Counted from the stretch's first letter, positions 1 to 11,333 are shown. The stretch: DNA of 64,000 bases from Picocystis sp. L7 (GCA_020975725.1 QXJR01000005.1:434001-498000), one strand, 5' to 3'. Numbers and translations are program-made. The notes: generated by a model from the letters alone, not told the origin.

Positions 1-553
1 CCGGCGTGCTAATGGTGCGCGTTCTCAGCTGGTGGTGCACCGCGGACGTCACCTCGTTGGGCAAGTTGACAAGTGTGTTACCACGCAAAGAGGGACTACT
101 ACGTCCCCCCCCTCTCTTTCTCTCTCACCGCCTCTCACTAGCGGTTGGTAATCGGAGCAATTGGAGCGGTGTGGCAGCCCCCGTGCTCCCTAAGGTTACA
201 TCTGGCCGTCCGTCTTTGCTCGCCCCGGGGCGAACGTGAGATGGCAATCGCATCGTCACCGTTCGTACCCCCAACCCTACCATCTCGAAGGATGGATAGG
301 GGTGGGGTCGAGCCATTCGGTCGGTCTGTCCCGGTCGAACTCCCCAATATCCCTTTCAGGACCTCGTTATGACTCGGGACGACCCTCCTTCAATACAATA
401 CCCATCGAGCCAGCCGTAGTGGGGTAATGGGGGACACAATTGTCCCTCATCCATCCAGGGTCTCAATCCTATAGACCAGGGTTGCATAAGGCCCTCGGTG
501 TTTAACCAGGAGGGCATGGCTTCACAGGAGGTCCAGGCCTGCCTCGCGCAACA
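1..553 (-). repeat. Gypsy-1 3' LTR (partial)
   Basis: This is the direct repeat of 7036-7588 at a constant offset of 7035 bp. Read on the minus strand it begins TGTTGCGCG, directly after the purine-rich stretch GGGAGCCAGGAGAG (positions 567-554 minus). Its other end lies left of the window. Confidence 0.95.
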
Positions 554-2559
554 CTCTCCTGGCTCCCGGCATTCAGCCTTCATAGCTAAAAGTCGTAGAC
601 GTACCCCACTCGGTCGTACAACATAACTCTTACCTGTTGTTCGCTATAAGTCTCAACCTTCCCGTCTGTCCATCGCACTCGATATTGGTCCCCTTCCTTG
701 CCAACCACGAGTCCCTGGTAATACACAGGTTGTCGGTCCCCATGATGGAAGAGTTCTTGTACCACACAGCCTACCAGGTTGGCGGGGGTCGGGACTGTTG
801 GTCTGCGCCGAGTTTGGTAAGGTAGCTTGGCATAAATCCAGGTGTTTACCATGATGGGCTCTGGTGACTGTAGGTAGACAGTCTTCTTATGTGTTCTGAC
901 CGAATCGTAGTTGGATGGGCTAATACCCTGCTCAAGAATGCATCCATTGTTTTCTTCTAGCGACAGAAACTCTTCCAACAGAATGGAAGATTCATCCACC
1001 CAAAAGTAACGTTGCGATGCATCTACTAAGTTGCTCTCAATCCAGTACCGCACAGGGCGTGCAGGAAATACAGAGTAGTCCCTGAGCAAATATCTTCTGA
1101 TTCGGTATGCAGTACCTTCATTCTCCACTGCAGCAGAATCTCGAAGCGGCGCTGTCGCAGGTTGCCTGTCTTCATCTAGAGGGAAAAGAGTAAGGTCCGA
1201 GTTTGTCCATCGTTCTAACCTATTGGCATAAATCCGATCGGAAAAGGCAGACCCTGCAGGCAGGTGTAAGTGGTAGGATCCATTCTTCAGAACTTTCTTG
1301 ATGACATAGGGACCCACAAAGTATGGGTCCAGCTTATGCTTATGTGTTGGGCCCTTGAGACCATACTGCACCTTCGCTTTATCCCAAACAGCAAAGTTCT
1401 TCTTGGTTCTATGGGCAGTCGCTTCCATAACGCTGCGCGTTGCCTTTAACAAATTCTCGTGCACTGCCTGGTACACTGACCGATGTTGATCTAGAAGAGT
1501 GGCCACCCTCTTATCGAATGTAGTGACATTTTGATGACCTGCATTGCGATCCAATGTGGGAAGCTGTAAATGCCAGGGCAGCCTTGAGTGGCAGCCAAAT
1601 AGGAGCTGAAATGGGGAGTGTTTCGTAGCGTCATGCACCGTGTCGTTATAGGCATGCGCTGCCGCCTGTAAGTACTGATCCCATTGATGCTTGTCGCTGC
1701 AAGTTGTCCGCAGAGTTTGCAGCAGGGTACGGTGATGTCTTTCGGTACCGCCCTGTGACTGGGAATGATAGGGTGTTCATTTAACATGGTGAACACCAAT
1801 TGCAATGCAGAATGCTTGAAACAGTGCACGATAAGCCGGGCCGTTGTCGGTATGTATATGCACTGGAGTGTGGTACCGATATATTAGGTTGTCCATCAGG
1901 CTCTGGGCTTGTCTATGAGCACTCCAACTGGAGTGTATGGGTACATAGATGGCGTATTTTTTGAACCGATCCACGATGGTTAGAGCTGCATTATGACCCA
2001 ATGAAGTGAGAGGTAAATTCTCCACCATGTCTAGCACCACTGTGTGGAATGGGTATGGGTGAAACTTTAGTTCTGGACACAACGGTGTATGTCTTGACCG
2101 ATTGTGTGGCTTCTGCAGTTGGCACGCTGGACAGCGAGCGACAAAGTGTTCGACATGTGAGCGCATGCCAGTCCAGGTGAAATGCCTGCCTGCCTCTGCA
2201 TAGGTACGTGACGCCCCAAAGTGCCGAGGGTCGTGCACCAGGTGCAGTAGCTCCTGTCTCAATGCATTGTCAGCTGGGACAACCAGTACAGGCTGAGCAT
2301 TTGTGGATTGCGTGAACAGCAGGCCATCGCGGACAGTCATGCCCTTGGCTGGCTCACCCAACAGTTTTTGGTAGTGAGAGTCCTTCCTTGAGGCGCTGCG
2401 TATCCCGTCCGGTAAGGGTGGCAATCCATCTGCTTGGTCTGACGGAAGCGACTGCGCTGACGCTGGACTCGTAATAGACGCTATTGACCCACACACAATC
2501 CTCGCAGGACTGCGGCCGGCTAGTAGTCGAAGCGTCCGTGTGTTGTTTAGCCATCGGTA

Positions 2560-3420
2560 AAGCATGTGCGTTATCCATCCCACAGGGAAGGCGTTGCCGC
2601 ACATGCGCTGTCGGCTGGTTTCACTGACACTGAGTGCAGCAGTGTCTCCTGCCTGCATACCGACTAATCTTTCTCGCTCGCTGATGGTAAGCGGGCGTAA
2701 AGTTCCATCTTGACTGTGGACCCACGTGGAACGCGAACGGTCACTGTGGGACCGCGCACTCGCCATAATTGTGGGGCATTTCAAGCGGATCTGGTTCAAC
2801 GCGTCTACGGGTACTCTTGATCCAGTGTCCAGACAGTCTTGCCAGGTCATAGGTGAGATTCTCGGCTGGAGTCGGGCGTTATGCTTGAGCGGTGGCAGCG
2901 AGGTCCAGCATAATCGAACTCGGGATTGGGCACAATAGGCTGAGAGGTCTTGAGTGACTGGCTCTCCAAACCAGCAAGTTATCCTGTCCAGGTGACCTTT
3001 CAGGTGTGGAGCAAATGGTGTGCACTCCTAAATGTAGTCTGGTGAGCGTAAGCGCTCACGGATCTTGGCAACTGGTGTGAACAGCTCTCGTACATCGTAC
3101 AATCCCAACGGAGGTTTTGCCTGATCAGTATTCGCGCGCGAAAAGGGCTGACAGGGCACCCCAACTATCAGCAGATGTACTTGAGGGAGCTTACGCCGGT
3201 GCACCAGTTCGTTAACGTCGTTCCCGTAACGAAAGATGTCTTTCCTAGTAAAGAGACCAGGGCGTGCTAGACGCACTTGGTGAAATACTCGGGAGATCAC
3301 GCTCCGACAATCAGGGTCCTTCTCCACTGCTATGTAGTCCAGAGATACATTGGCTGACTCTGGAATAGCTTGCTCCAGTCCTCGTAGCGTGGTCCCCATA
3401 CGGCACATAGGTCCAAAATA
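2560..3420 (-). other. Cytosine-C5 DNA methyltransferase domain in Gypsy-1 pol
   Basis: The catalytic motif IV PCQPFSRANT, motif VIII QARVRLCW-type sequence and motif X GNAFPVGWITHML are readable, as is the block KCPTIMASARSHSDRSRSTW before motif IX. The domain sits between RNase H and the integrase zinc finger, as in the other four copies. It belongs to a broken pol. Confidence 0.8.
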
Positions 3421-5525
3421 CAAAGAGTGTCGGTGTTATTGACCTGGGCCGAATGGCTTGAGAGGTAGTCAGGCCCCACATTTTCTGTGCCTGGCCTGTA
3501 CTCTACCCTGAAGGGAGCAAAGTATGCCAGCCTCTCAATCCATCGCATTTCGCGCGGGGATAACTGCTTTGGTGCCTTGGTACTAATGAACTGGCTTGCC
3601 TTGTTATCGGTGATTACGGTAAACATCTGCCCAAATAGAAGATGCCTCCAATGCTGCAGCGCATACATTATCGCGCACGTTTCTTTCTCAGCAGGGTGGT
3701 AGTTTTGCTGAGCTGTATTAAACTTCTTGGACCAATATTCAACAGGATTCCAGTTCCCCTGCTGATCTTGCTGCATGAGCGCTGCGCCCATCCCCACATC
3801 TGATGCGTCTGTCTCGACTCGTATGGGCCTGTCCTCATCAAACAGGGCCAAGACAGGTGCAGTGGTCAAAGCTTGTATGAGGCGCTGATATGCTTCCTCC
3901 TGTGGCTGTTTCCAATAAGAGGTAAAGTTATGTTTGAGGGCTGCCTGGTTCAATTCTGTGAGCGGCGCCGCTCTTTCTGCATAGTGGGGCACAAACCTCA
4001 TGTAGAACTGACAAAGGCCTAAGAAGGCCATGTTCTCGCGTTGTGACCGTGGCCGGGGAAACTGTTTAATCTTGGATAGAAGGTGGTCTGTACAGGCAAG
4101 CTGTCCATCGCGGATGCGAAATCCAACCCACTCTAGAGTGCTCATAAAGAAATGGCACTTGGACCTTTTCAGGTGAATGTCCGCTCGTTCGCAGGTTGTG
4201 AAGAATTCTTCCAGATGTTTGAAATGGTCTTCGATTGTTTCGGAATGAACGAGGATATCGTCCATATATACCTTCCGGTACAGCAGATGTCCAAACACCC
4301 TATTCATCATGCGCTGAAACATCGCGGGTGCGTTTGCTGCCCCCATGGGCATTACCTTCCATACCTACGAGCCAAAGGGGGTCACTACAGCAGTTTTCTC
4401 GATGTCGTCTGGATGCATTCGCACCTGATGAAAGCCGTCCAGCGCGTCCAGGGATGAGAAATATTTGGCTCCCTTAATATTCTGCAGGTAATCGTCGATC
4501 CTGGGTAAAGGGTATCGATCCTTCACGGTTACGTTGTTCAACAGGCGATAGTCAAAGACGACCCGCCAGCCCCCATCCTTTTTGGGGACTAATATTACAG
4601 GGGCACCCCAACTTGATCCTGCACACAAATCCATCTTACCCGCCTCAACATATTCAGCAACTAATTCCTTGAGAGCAACCTGCTGTTGAGGGGAGAGCCT
4701 GTAGTAATTCCTGTATTGTGGGGTGGATCCCTCCTCCACCTGAATGCGGAAGGATTCTCCGGGTACTCGCTCCGGTGGTAACTCTGTACGTGCCTCAAAG
4801 AGGTGTCCATACTGCCTGTTGATCAGGTCATCGAGTCGCTGTTTGTCACGATCGTCCAGCGGCCATTCATCGCTTACATGACTGTGCATATTGCTGAAGT
4901 CTGAATCTTCACTCGCCAATTCGGGCGTTGCGTCCACAGGTTGAACCATGAGGAGTAGGCAACCTGGATCCTTCACGGCCTTGCGGGCTTCGCTGCGGGG
5001 TACGATCAGGTCCAGCTTCCTTGAGGAGATAAACTGGTGATCCCCATATACTGTGAATTTTACGCCATCGCTGTTGCGCAGAATCATGCGATGATTCTGC
5101 CAGTCCAGTGCTGATAAGTATTTGTGGCAGAATGCAGCTCCCAATATACAGTCAAAGGTTTCCAAAGGAGCGACTCCGAAGTCTGTATGAGCTTGAAACC
5201 CATCGATCGAAAATCGCGCACGAATTACTGGGGCAGTATGGACCTGCTGGCCCACAGCCACGCTGTAATTGAAGGTGGTAGAAGTGTATTGCCAGGATAG
5301 ACCCTTTGGATCAGCTTGCTGCAGCTCAGTAAAGAGGCGCTCGCTGATAAAACAGTAGCTTGCAAGGGTATCCAGGTAAGCTTGCGTTCTTACCCTGTTT
5401 GGCTTCTTTCCAAAATAGGTCTCGGCAGCCAGGAACTCATGTCTTAGCCTGTCATTGCTAAGTGAATGGAGGCAGACTGGCTTCCCATCTTTGTTAACCG
5501 GGGTGGCTGCAGGTCTCGCTCCCGG

Positions 5526-5573
5526 CTCCGTCCCGGTAACCGTAGTTACCGGACGGAGGGTTGTCAGTTTTTT
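5526..5573 (-). promoter_or_regulatory. gag-pol -1 frameshift signal of Gypsy-1
   Basis: On the minus strand the heptamer A AAA AAC (5573-5567) is followed by TGA, an 8-nt spacer and a hairpin at 5558-5526. The hairpin arms are CTCCGTC-CGGTAAC and GTTACCG-G-GACGGAG, giving 14 pairs with one bulged G. This is the classical layout of a -1 ribosomal frameshift site, known for Ty3/gypsy gag-pol junctions. The same heptamer, spacer and hairpin recur in all five copies. Confidence 0.8.
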
Positions 5574-6814
5574 GGGGCACCCATTACGGATGCCATCTTG
5601 CAGGCTGCCTGATCATGCCCGTAGCGGCGGCAGCGCAAGCACAGCGAGTGCGCTAAGCAAAGGTCCTTCTCCTCCTGGGAAAGCTTTGCTCCCAGGGGCT
5701 TGTTGGCGAGCTTCGTCTGCACTTCCTTGATTGAATTCTGCTGTTCTTCATCTAGGTCATCGAAGCGTTTCCGCTCCCGCCTCGCTGCAACATTCACCCT
5801 AGAATTGTTGGGTTGCGACGCTAGTAGTGCTGCCGCTGTTGCTGTACTGGATTGCTTCTGGAAGCCGTTTGCGGTCCTACTGCTGCGAACATCGGAGCTC
5901 TGCACCTTCCAGTTGCTGACTGGTTGTCTCAATTCTTTCCTGGGAACTTCATTTACTTCTTTCTCCAAATTCAAGATGCTTGCTGCCTGGTTGCCAAGCT
6001 CCATATCAGGTGTCTTACCAACTTCAATAATGTGATCCAGGTGCTTGTAAAGCGCTCGTTGCAAGTGACCTGGCAGGCCATGTTGCAACCGGACAGAAAT
6101 GTAATATTTTGTGAGGTTACGGCAAACAGGTGAAGAGCTAGCGTTGACCACAAAGCTCAATTGTACCAGCATATTGGAGAATTGAAGTACGTTCTCCGTT
6201 CGCTTCGTGCAAGCCGTGTGAAACTCGTGCCATGCTTCTGGCCCTGGGTCCTGGTTTTGGAAGGTTCTCTTGAGGTAATTGTACAAGTCTTCAACAGAAT
6301 CGAGGGCTGCAAGTTCCCTCATAATTAAGTTTTGTACCATGGCCTTTGCCGTGCCGCTGAGCGCTTGATTGATGGCCAATAGAAGCTGTTCCTTCGGACG
6401 GTTGAACACGTAGGCTTGGCACCAAGATAGTACGTCACGACACCAATACGTGAGCGCGTACGGGCTGTCATCGAGCTCGGTTCCCGAGAACTTCTCCAGC
6501 CTCTCGAGGGATACTTTCTGTATGTTCTTTGAATCATGCAAAGCACTCCCATAGAGGCTGATGAGGTGAGGAAGTCCCTCATGGTCTGATGATCTCCCGT
6601 TTCTCGTTCCGATTCCCAAGTCTTCCGGACTTGGTGGGGACTCGTCTTCGGAAAAATCTCCTTCGCGGTTTTCTTTCGTCTTGACAAGTTGAAGCTCCTC
6701 AATTTCTTGCTCCAGCTCAGCAACCTTGGTCTCGAGAGTGGTTCTCTCCACTCTTTCTTGCTCCAATTCTCTCCGAAGAGTTCCCATACGGGTGGTGTGG
6801 TCACTGTCTTCCAT
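5564..6814 (-). CDS. gag: Gypsy-1 gag
   Basis: Gag-like capsid/nucleocapsid protein of about 416 residues. The N-terminus (MEDSDHTTRMGTLRREL) leads into a predicted coiled coil over about residues 10-45. A capsid-like middle part holds the conserved stretch LERLEKFSGTELDDSPYAL and YWCRDVLSWCQAY. The C-terminus has a CX2CX4HX4C zinc knuckle (CLRCRRYGHDQAAC), which in this family binds the element RNA. It ends at TGA immediately after the A AAA AAC heptamer. It aligns closely with the gag of Gypsy-2 and Gypsy-3. Confidence 0.85.
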   Translation of the reverse strand: MEDSDHTTRMGTLRRELEQERVERTTLETKVAELEQEIEELQLVKTKENREGDFSEDESPPSPEDLGIGTRNGRSSDHEGLPHLISLYGSALHDSKNIQKVSLERLEKFSGTELDDSPYALTYWCRDVLSWCQAYVFNRPKEQLLLAINQALSGTAKAMVQNLIMRELAALDSVEDLYNYLKRTFQNQDPGPEAWHEFHTACTKRTENVLQFSNMLVQLSFVVNASSSPVCRNLTKYYISVRLQHGLPGHLQRALYKHLDHIIEVGKTPDMELGNQAASILNLEKEVNEVPRKELRQPVSNWKVQSSDVRSSRTANGFQKQSSTATAAALLASQPNNSRVNVAARRERKRFDDLDEEQQNSIKEVQTKLANKPLGAKLSQEEKDLCLAHSLCLRCRRYGHDQAACKMASVMGAPKN

Positions 6815-6857
6815 GGTCCAGTAGAAAGAAGGTTTGCAAATGCTAAAGCTTCGACAA

Positions 6858-7588
6858 TGTTACAAAGCGTCCGTGGAGGACGTTGGACACACGGTGGGCA
6901 CTTGGGACCCTCGACTCTCCACGAGGAGGGAAGACACTCTTCCTTTTCGTTGGGTCCTCTCGCGGACAGCCAACGCTTTTTCCCCTCCCCTTCTTCCGGA
7001 GGGAGGGCTTGTTCACGACCTCTTCCACGCCTCTTCCGGCGTGCTAATGGTGCGCGTTCTCAGCTGGTGGTGCACCGCGGACGTCACCTCGTTGGGCAAG
7101 TTGACAAGTGTGTTACCACGCAAAGAGGGACTACTACGTCCCCCCCCTCTCTTTCTCTCTCACCGCCTCTCACTAGCGGTTGGTAATCGGAGCAATTGGA
7201 GCGGTGTGGCAGCCCCCGTGCTCCCTAAGGTTACATCTGGCCGTCCGTCTTTGCTCGCCCCGGGGCGAACGTGAGATGGCAATCGCATCGTCACCGTTCG
7301 TACCCCCAACCCTACCATCTCGAAAGATGGATAGGGGTGGGGTCGAGCCATTCGGTCGGTCTGTCCCGGTCGAACTCCCCAATATCCCTTTCAGGACCTC
7401 GTTATGACTCGGGACGACCCTCCTTCAATACAATACCCATCGAGCCAGCCGTAGTGGGGTAATGGGGGACACAATTGTCCCTCATCCATCCAGGGTCTCA
7501 ATCCTATAGACCAGGGTCGCATAAGGCCCTCGGTATTTAACCAGGAGGGCATGGCTTCACAGGAGGTCCAGGCCTGCCTCGCGCAACA
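6858..7588 (-). repeat. Gypsy-1 5' LTR
   Basis: This 731-bp LTR has TG...CA ends on the minus strand. The inner edge (plus-strand TGTTACAAAGCGTCC at 6858) matches the LTR edge of Gypsy-2 at 15455 and 22421. It contains the palindrome CGCCCCGGGGCG near 7256, also seen in the Gypsy-3 LTRs. Confidence 0.9.
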
Positions 7589-7810
7589 AAACCCTTAACC
7601 GGGTACCCGTTTCTAAATTTGCATGACCTAAGTGGATGGGGGATTCGGAATCTCGAACGATTCGGTATCCCATCGAGGCAAGACCACCAATCAATGTCCC
7701 CCCCACTGACGAGGGACACCTCTCTCTCTCTTATTCCTACCGTATCTTGGCGGATAAGGTGTGAAAGACCATCCACACGGACGAGGCCTCTTGGCTAAAT
7801 CCCCAGCTCA
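7589..7810. other. Unassigned spacer between Gypsy-1 and the piggyBac-like element
   Basis: These 222 bp hold no credible open reading frame. A TTAA lies at 7598, but no matching inverted end was found on the other side of the piggyBac-like element. The stretch is probably host or older repeat DNA into which Gypsy-1 inserted. Confidence 0.5.
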
Positions 7811-7830
7811 TTGTCCTATATATAGGACAA
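7811..7830. repeat. Palindromic end of the piggyBac-like element (left)
   Basis: TTGTCCTATATATAGGACAA is a perfect 20-bp palindrome. It is identical to 10628-10647 and nearly identical to 10659-10677. Confidence 0.8.
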
Positions 7831-8102
7831 TCTGGTACAATCGCTTTTTGCGCTACCGTTTTGCGCGCACGCACTTGCGCTTCCATACACGCCGAGTAAA
7901 CTCCAAGATCGTACTTTCCACAAGTGCTCGTGACGAAAAATGCCCTACGTTGCCGTCGAGCTCCCCCGGCGTGCGGACCTTCGGTCACCCATAGGACAAT
8001 AGCGACCGTTTTTTGTGCGCTTCGTACGTAGGCTTCCCGCGAGCGCATGACGCGTGAGCGGGTTTAAAAGAAAGCTTAAGAGCCAAATACAAAACTCTAT
8101 TA

Positions 8103-10622
8103 TTATTCGAGGCTATGCCTCGATCTTCGACGCGTGCGCGCCGTTGGCAGGGCTCGCACGTCCTCACCCGACACCCGACGTCGACGTCGGGAGGGTACCC
8201 CCGCCATGTGCTGCGCCGCGCATTCGCAACCAGTATACGGCCCACAAAGGTAGGCAACTGTGCCTTCGCTTGGTCTATGGCATAGCAGACATGCTGCTGA
8301 TGCTTTCTTCCCGCACATCACAGACCGGCGTTGTATTATCTTTTTCGCGCCGGTGCCTTCTCCACTATACTTCATCACCTCCTCCAGCGAAACCAAACGG
8401 TGACCGATCCCTCCTTCCTCGCCCGCCATCCCAGCAAGTAACGGTCGGAGACGAAGGGCCTGCTGCCTCTCCAACTCCAACTCTGCCATTATCCACGCGT
8501 TTTCCAAAAGCTCCTTCGCTAAAACCTTCCTAGTGTGCTTCTGTCGCACCTGCCCTGTTCCATTCGCACGCATGAGCAGAAACGTGTTGACCTCGGCCAA
8601 CCCAATCAGTTCGCTGAACTCACGGATTCGAAAGTCGTGCGTTTTCCAGACGTCGTGGAACGCAACACTACCTGTTCTTAACCTGTTGTGTTGGTCCACG
8701 ATGCCATATCTTGATCTGTACACCTGGGACGTTTCATCTACTGGTATTTCTTTCGCCAGTAGATGTGTGGTGTCCGTCGGGTGCTTCACCATATATTTTA
8801 ATGTCCGTGCCGGTTGTGTGGTGAAACAAGATGATACCAAGCACAATGGTACACCTGCTGGACCACGATGAGCGATTGCCTTGATCTTCCTCCTCGTCCT
8901 TCCCGCATGCACCTCGCCAGGAACCCAAACCGTCAACCCACGCTGATGAGGGTCACTTGCCAACAAACGCTCCAGTGTCGCCCTTGGAAAGCCTCTGTGC
9001 GCCGTCTTCACATTCAAAATTGAAAATAAACCACGATCCAAAAGGGCACAACACGTTTTCACTGAGCCAAACCAACTGTCGCCAAGACAAACACGCCCAC
9101 TTCCAAACAAAGGCTCCCTCAACCGGAGGGTAGTAGCTGTGGTGGTCCCAAAGTCTGAATAAAACTGTTTGCCCTTCATCAATTCTGCATTCTCCACGGG
9201 CTCCATACGAAAACACACACCCGTCAGCCCATCACATACAGTTTTCAGCTCGCGTCCTAACGGATCCGGCTTTCGACGAAGAAACATCCGTGAGGGCATA
9301 TACCTGCCCATCCATTTCAACATTGACTCGTCCACCACCACCAACCAACTGGGCGTGTAGTGTTTGGTTGCATGGACATTCCATGCATCCCAAAACCGAC
9401 GCAATTCCCAGTGAGGATCACCATGCAAAGTATGCATGGTGCCTCGTGGTCCTTTGCAAGCTCCTGCTTGCTCAGGCCTGTCCATCCTCGCTCCTCACTC
9501 CGCTGTATACTTGGGCACACTGTCTGCAAAAAATTCCAGAATTCTGTCAAAGTCCCTCCTAGAGATGTACTTGTTGAGGCAAAATTGAACCGCCAATGGG
9601 TCCTTCTCTATATCGACCACCTGCCAAAACGATTTCCTGCTGTGTCCTGGAAAAAGAAGCATGTACACGAAGCAACCAAACACCCTTAGCAGCAAACCAG
9701 GTGTACAATCCCTGTCGTAGGACAAGAACGTATCACCTGAGTTATTGTACTTGCTGCGCCCGCGCCGTGTGATTTCCTTCGCCCAATCTGTCAGCAACTC
9801 AAACGGAAAGAATCTGAGAAAGAATTGCAACGCTTCCGTCTCACGAAACGGCTCCGGCAAGCACGACGACGGCGACGCATGTCCCCGTAACCTCGTCGTC
9901 GTCCCACTTTCAGCACGAGGGTCCACCGCCAATTCTCCTTTTTCCTCGCTCCACACCACTCCAAACGCATTTCCAACGCTTCCATTAGCTTCTACACTGT
10001 CTTCTAATGGGTCGAGACCTTCCTCGTGGAGCAGTGTGCACTCCTGGACGTCGAGGAAGGCCTCCTCCGGCGACACCTCCGAGGGTGGCGCGCCTTCACC
10101 CACGAACCCACCAACTTCCACTTCCGCGCCGCGTTCTTGCTCCAGGGGTGCGCGCTCCGCTTCTCCTTCCTCCAGCCGCTCCATAACTCTGGATCGGACT
10201 ACCGTTTCAACGGTAGCCGACCATTCCTCCACCACTGCGCCTGGTGAGTCGAAGCGAATGATCGCCTCTTGCTCTCCGGTGGTGAAGCGCAACACGCGGA
10301 GCACCTCACCACTGTACGACGTGGAGTTCCACGCGTCACCATGCGTCTGGCGGGCCCATTCCTCTCCAAACTCTCTTGCTCGAATGCAAACGCGCAGTCC
10401 AACAAGCTCGTTTTGACGCGACTGCGGCTTTCGCCGCTTCGATCGGATCATGCGCCAAAACGTCAAAAAACCCTTGGTCGTAACGTCAACCCCCGTTCCC
10501 TCCGAAATCGAAACCAAACATGCCCTTCGGAAAGCCGTCCCATGAATGCTCCATGTCTTGGGTATCTTTTCATCAAACCTTTGTTTAAAATTGGGCGATC
10601 TTCCAAAACGTCCTCCAATCAC
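8103..10622 (-). pseudogene. piggyBac-type transposase (DDE_Tnp_1_7), one in-frame stop
   Basis: Transposase of about 839 codons that would cut and paste the element. The N-terminal part has an acidic linker rich in E, then FFLRFFPFELLTDWAKEITRR, which fits the piggyBac N-terminal domain. The catalytic carboxylates are readable in VDESMLKWMGR, LGDSWFGSVKT and YGIVDQHNRLRTG. The C-terminus holds a Cys/His-rich region (ACLLCHRPSEG...YLCGPYTGCEC) typical of piggyBac zinc fingers. A single in-frame TGA at 9497-9495 (after VPKYTAE) splits the frame; reading resumes three codons later at an ATG. No splice sites flank it, so I call it a recently inactivated gene. The second copy at the right window edge supports the C-terminal assignment. 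Confidence 0.85.
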
Positions 10623-10627
10623 GAAGA

Positions 10628-10677
10628 TTGTCCTATATATAGGACAATAAGGGGTTTATTGTCCTATATATAGGACA
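10628..10677. repeat. Palindromic ends of the piggyBac-like element (right, two copies)
   Basis: Two copies of the same palindrome are separated by 11 bp. The first, 10628-10647, is identical to the left copy. The second, 10659-10677, matches over 19 bp. The doubled copy may mark a subterminal repeat or the edge of a second related insertion. Confidence 0.75.
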
Positions 10678-11328
10678 CATGGGGATTTGTACACTCTATG
10701 ACCTCCCCCTTGAATTTGAAATAGAACTAGAACCTATCATGACACCAACTCCCGTGCGCGCTTGCCGATTCTCCGTGCTCCCGGACTTAAGAAGACCTCC
10801 AACATCACGAACAAACCAACAATTCGCGGTAGAAAAGGCCGGTTGAGGCACAAGACCGCAACAATGCGTAATTCGGATAGCGCTCCGCCTCCCTCGAGTC
10901 CTCCAAGCAGTCGTCCATGGCCTAGACGATCATTTCGAGGATGACGAGGATGTCATCTCGATATTCTCGGAATAGCTTAAACTCCATGAAAAGTTCCGAC
11001 AGCTCGTCAAACTCTCCGCAGAGCTCCCTTCTCTCCCGTGCGCTCCCCATCCTCGACGGCGTTTCCGCGATCGAATCGTCGCCTTCCCGCCGATCGGTTT
11101 CTGAACCACGAGGACGAGCCCCTCCAAGGACGTAAAACCTGTTGCACCGATTTTCCTCGAAGGCTACGGCTAAATGCTATGGACTAATCGGCCAATCGGT
11201 CGATAGTCCCCCCCGGGCTCGACAGTTGGCGTAGGGCCAAAAAACATTTTGGTGGAACTCGATCCGCCCGGGGTCGAGAAAAACTCTCGAGTTGCACCAA
11301 AATCCCGGTTGACCCGATTGCAGAAATC
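10678..11328. other. Unassigned DNA between piggyBac-like element and Copia
   Basis: No coding sequence I can support. Short open frames on both strands are compositional. The stretch around 11197-11300 is CG-rich with repeated GGTCGA and CTCGAG motifs, similar in character to the LTRs, and could be an old solo LTR, but I found no ends or target duplication. Confidence 0.4.
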
Positions 11329-11333
11329 CTCCC

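Larger units (their letters stand above)
586..5573 (-). pseudogene. pol: Gypsy-1 pol (protease-RT-RNase H-methyltransferase-integrase), broken
   Basis: Pol polyprotein of the element. In order on the minus strand: protease with DTLAS near 5370; reverse transcriptase with the YMDDIL box near 4260; RNase H with TDASDVGMGAAL near 3800; C5 methyltransferase about 3420-2560 with PCQPFSRANT near 3150; integrase HHCC zinc finger near 2250-2110 and catalytic HTDNGPAYR near 1840; C-terminal extension ending in VGYVYDF at 586. Protein identity to Gypsy-2 is high throughout. The region carries several breaks and is unlikely to give a complete polyprotein. Confidence 0.88.
1..7588 (-). mobile_element. 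Gypsy-1: Ty3/gypsy LTR retrotransposon with cytosine methyltransferase, broken
   Basis: The element reads on the minus strand and its 3' LTR runs off the left window edge. Order in the element's own direction: 5' LTR, gag with coiled coil and zinc knuckle, -1 frameshift signal, protease, reverse transcriptase, RNase H, C5 methyltransferase, integrase, C-terminal extension, polypurine tract, 3' LTR. RT before integrase makes it Ty3/gypsy. Over the 553 bp in common the two LTRs differ at about three positions by eye, so the insertion is young. The coding part is nevertheless broken, with roughly half a dozen breaks. The right flank begins AAACC; the left flank lies outside the window, so the target duplication cannot be checked. 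Confidence 0.93.
7811..10677 (-). mobile_element. piggyBac-like DNA transposon
   Basis: A DDE transposase of the piggyBac type on the minus strand is bracketed by copies of a 20-bp perfect palindrome: one at 7811-7830 on the left, two at 10628-10647 and 10659-10677 on the right (the last with one terminal mismatch). Half-copies (ATAGGACAAT) also lie inside near 7985. I take the palindromes as terminal or subterminal transposase sites. Typical piggyBac TTAA duplications were not found at these edges, so the exact ends are uncertain. Confidence 0.7.

Noticed and set aside
7598-10791. TTAA-bounded piggyBac ends at 7598 and 10788
   Set aside because: The flanking sequences do not form a convincing inverted repeat.
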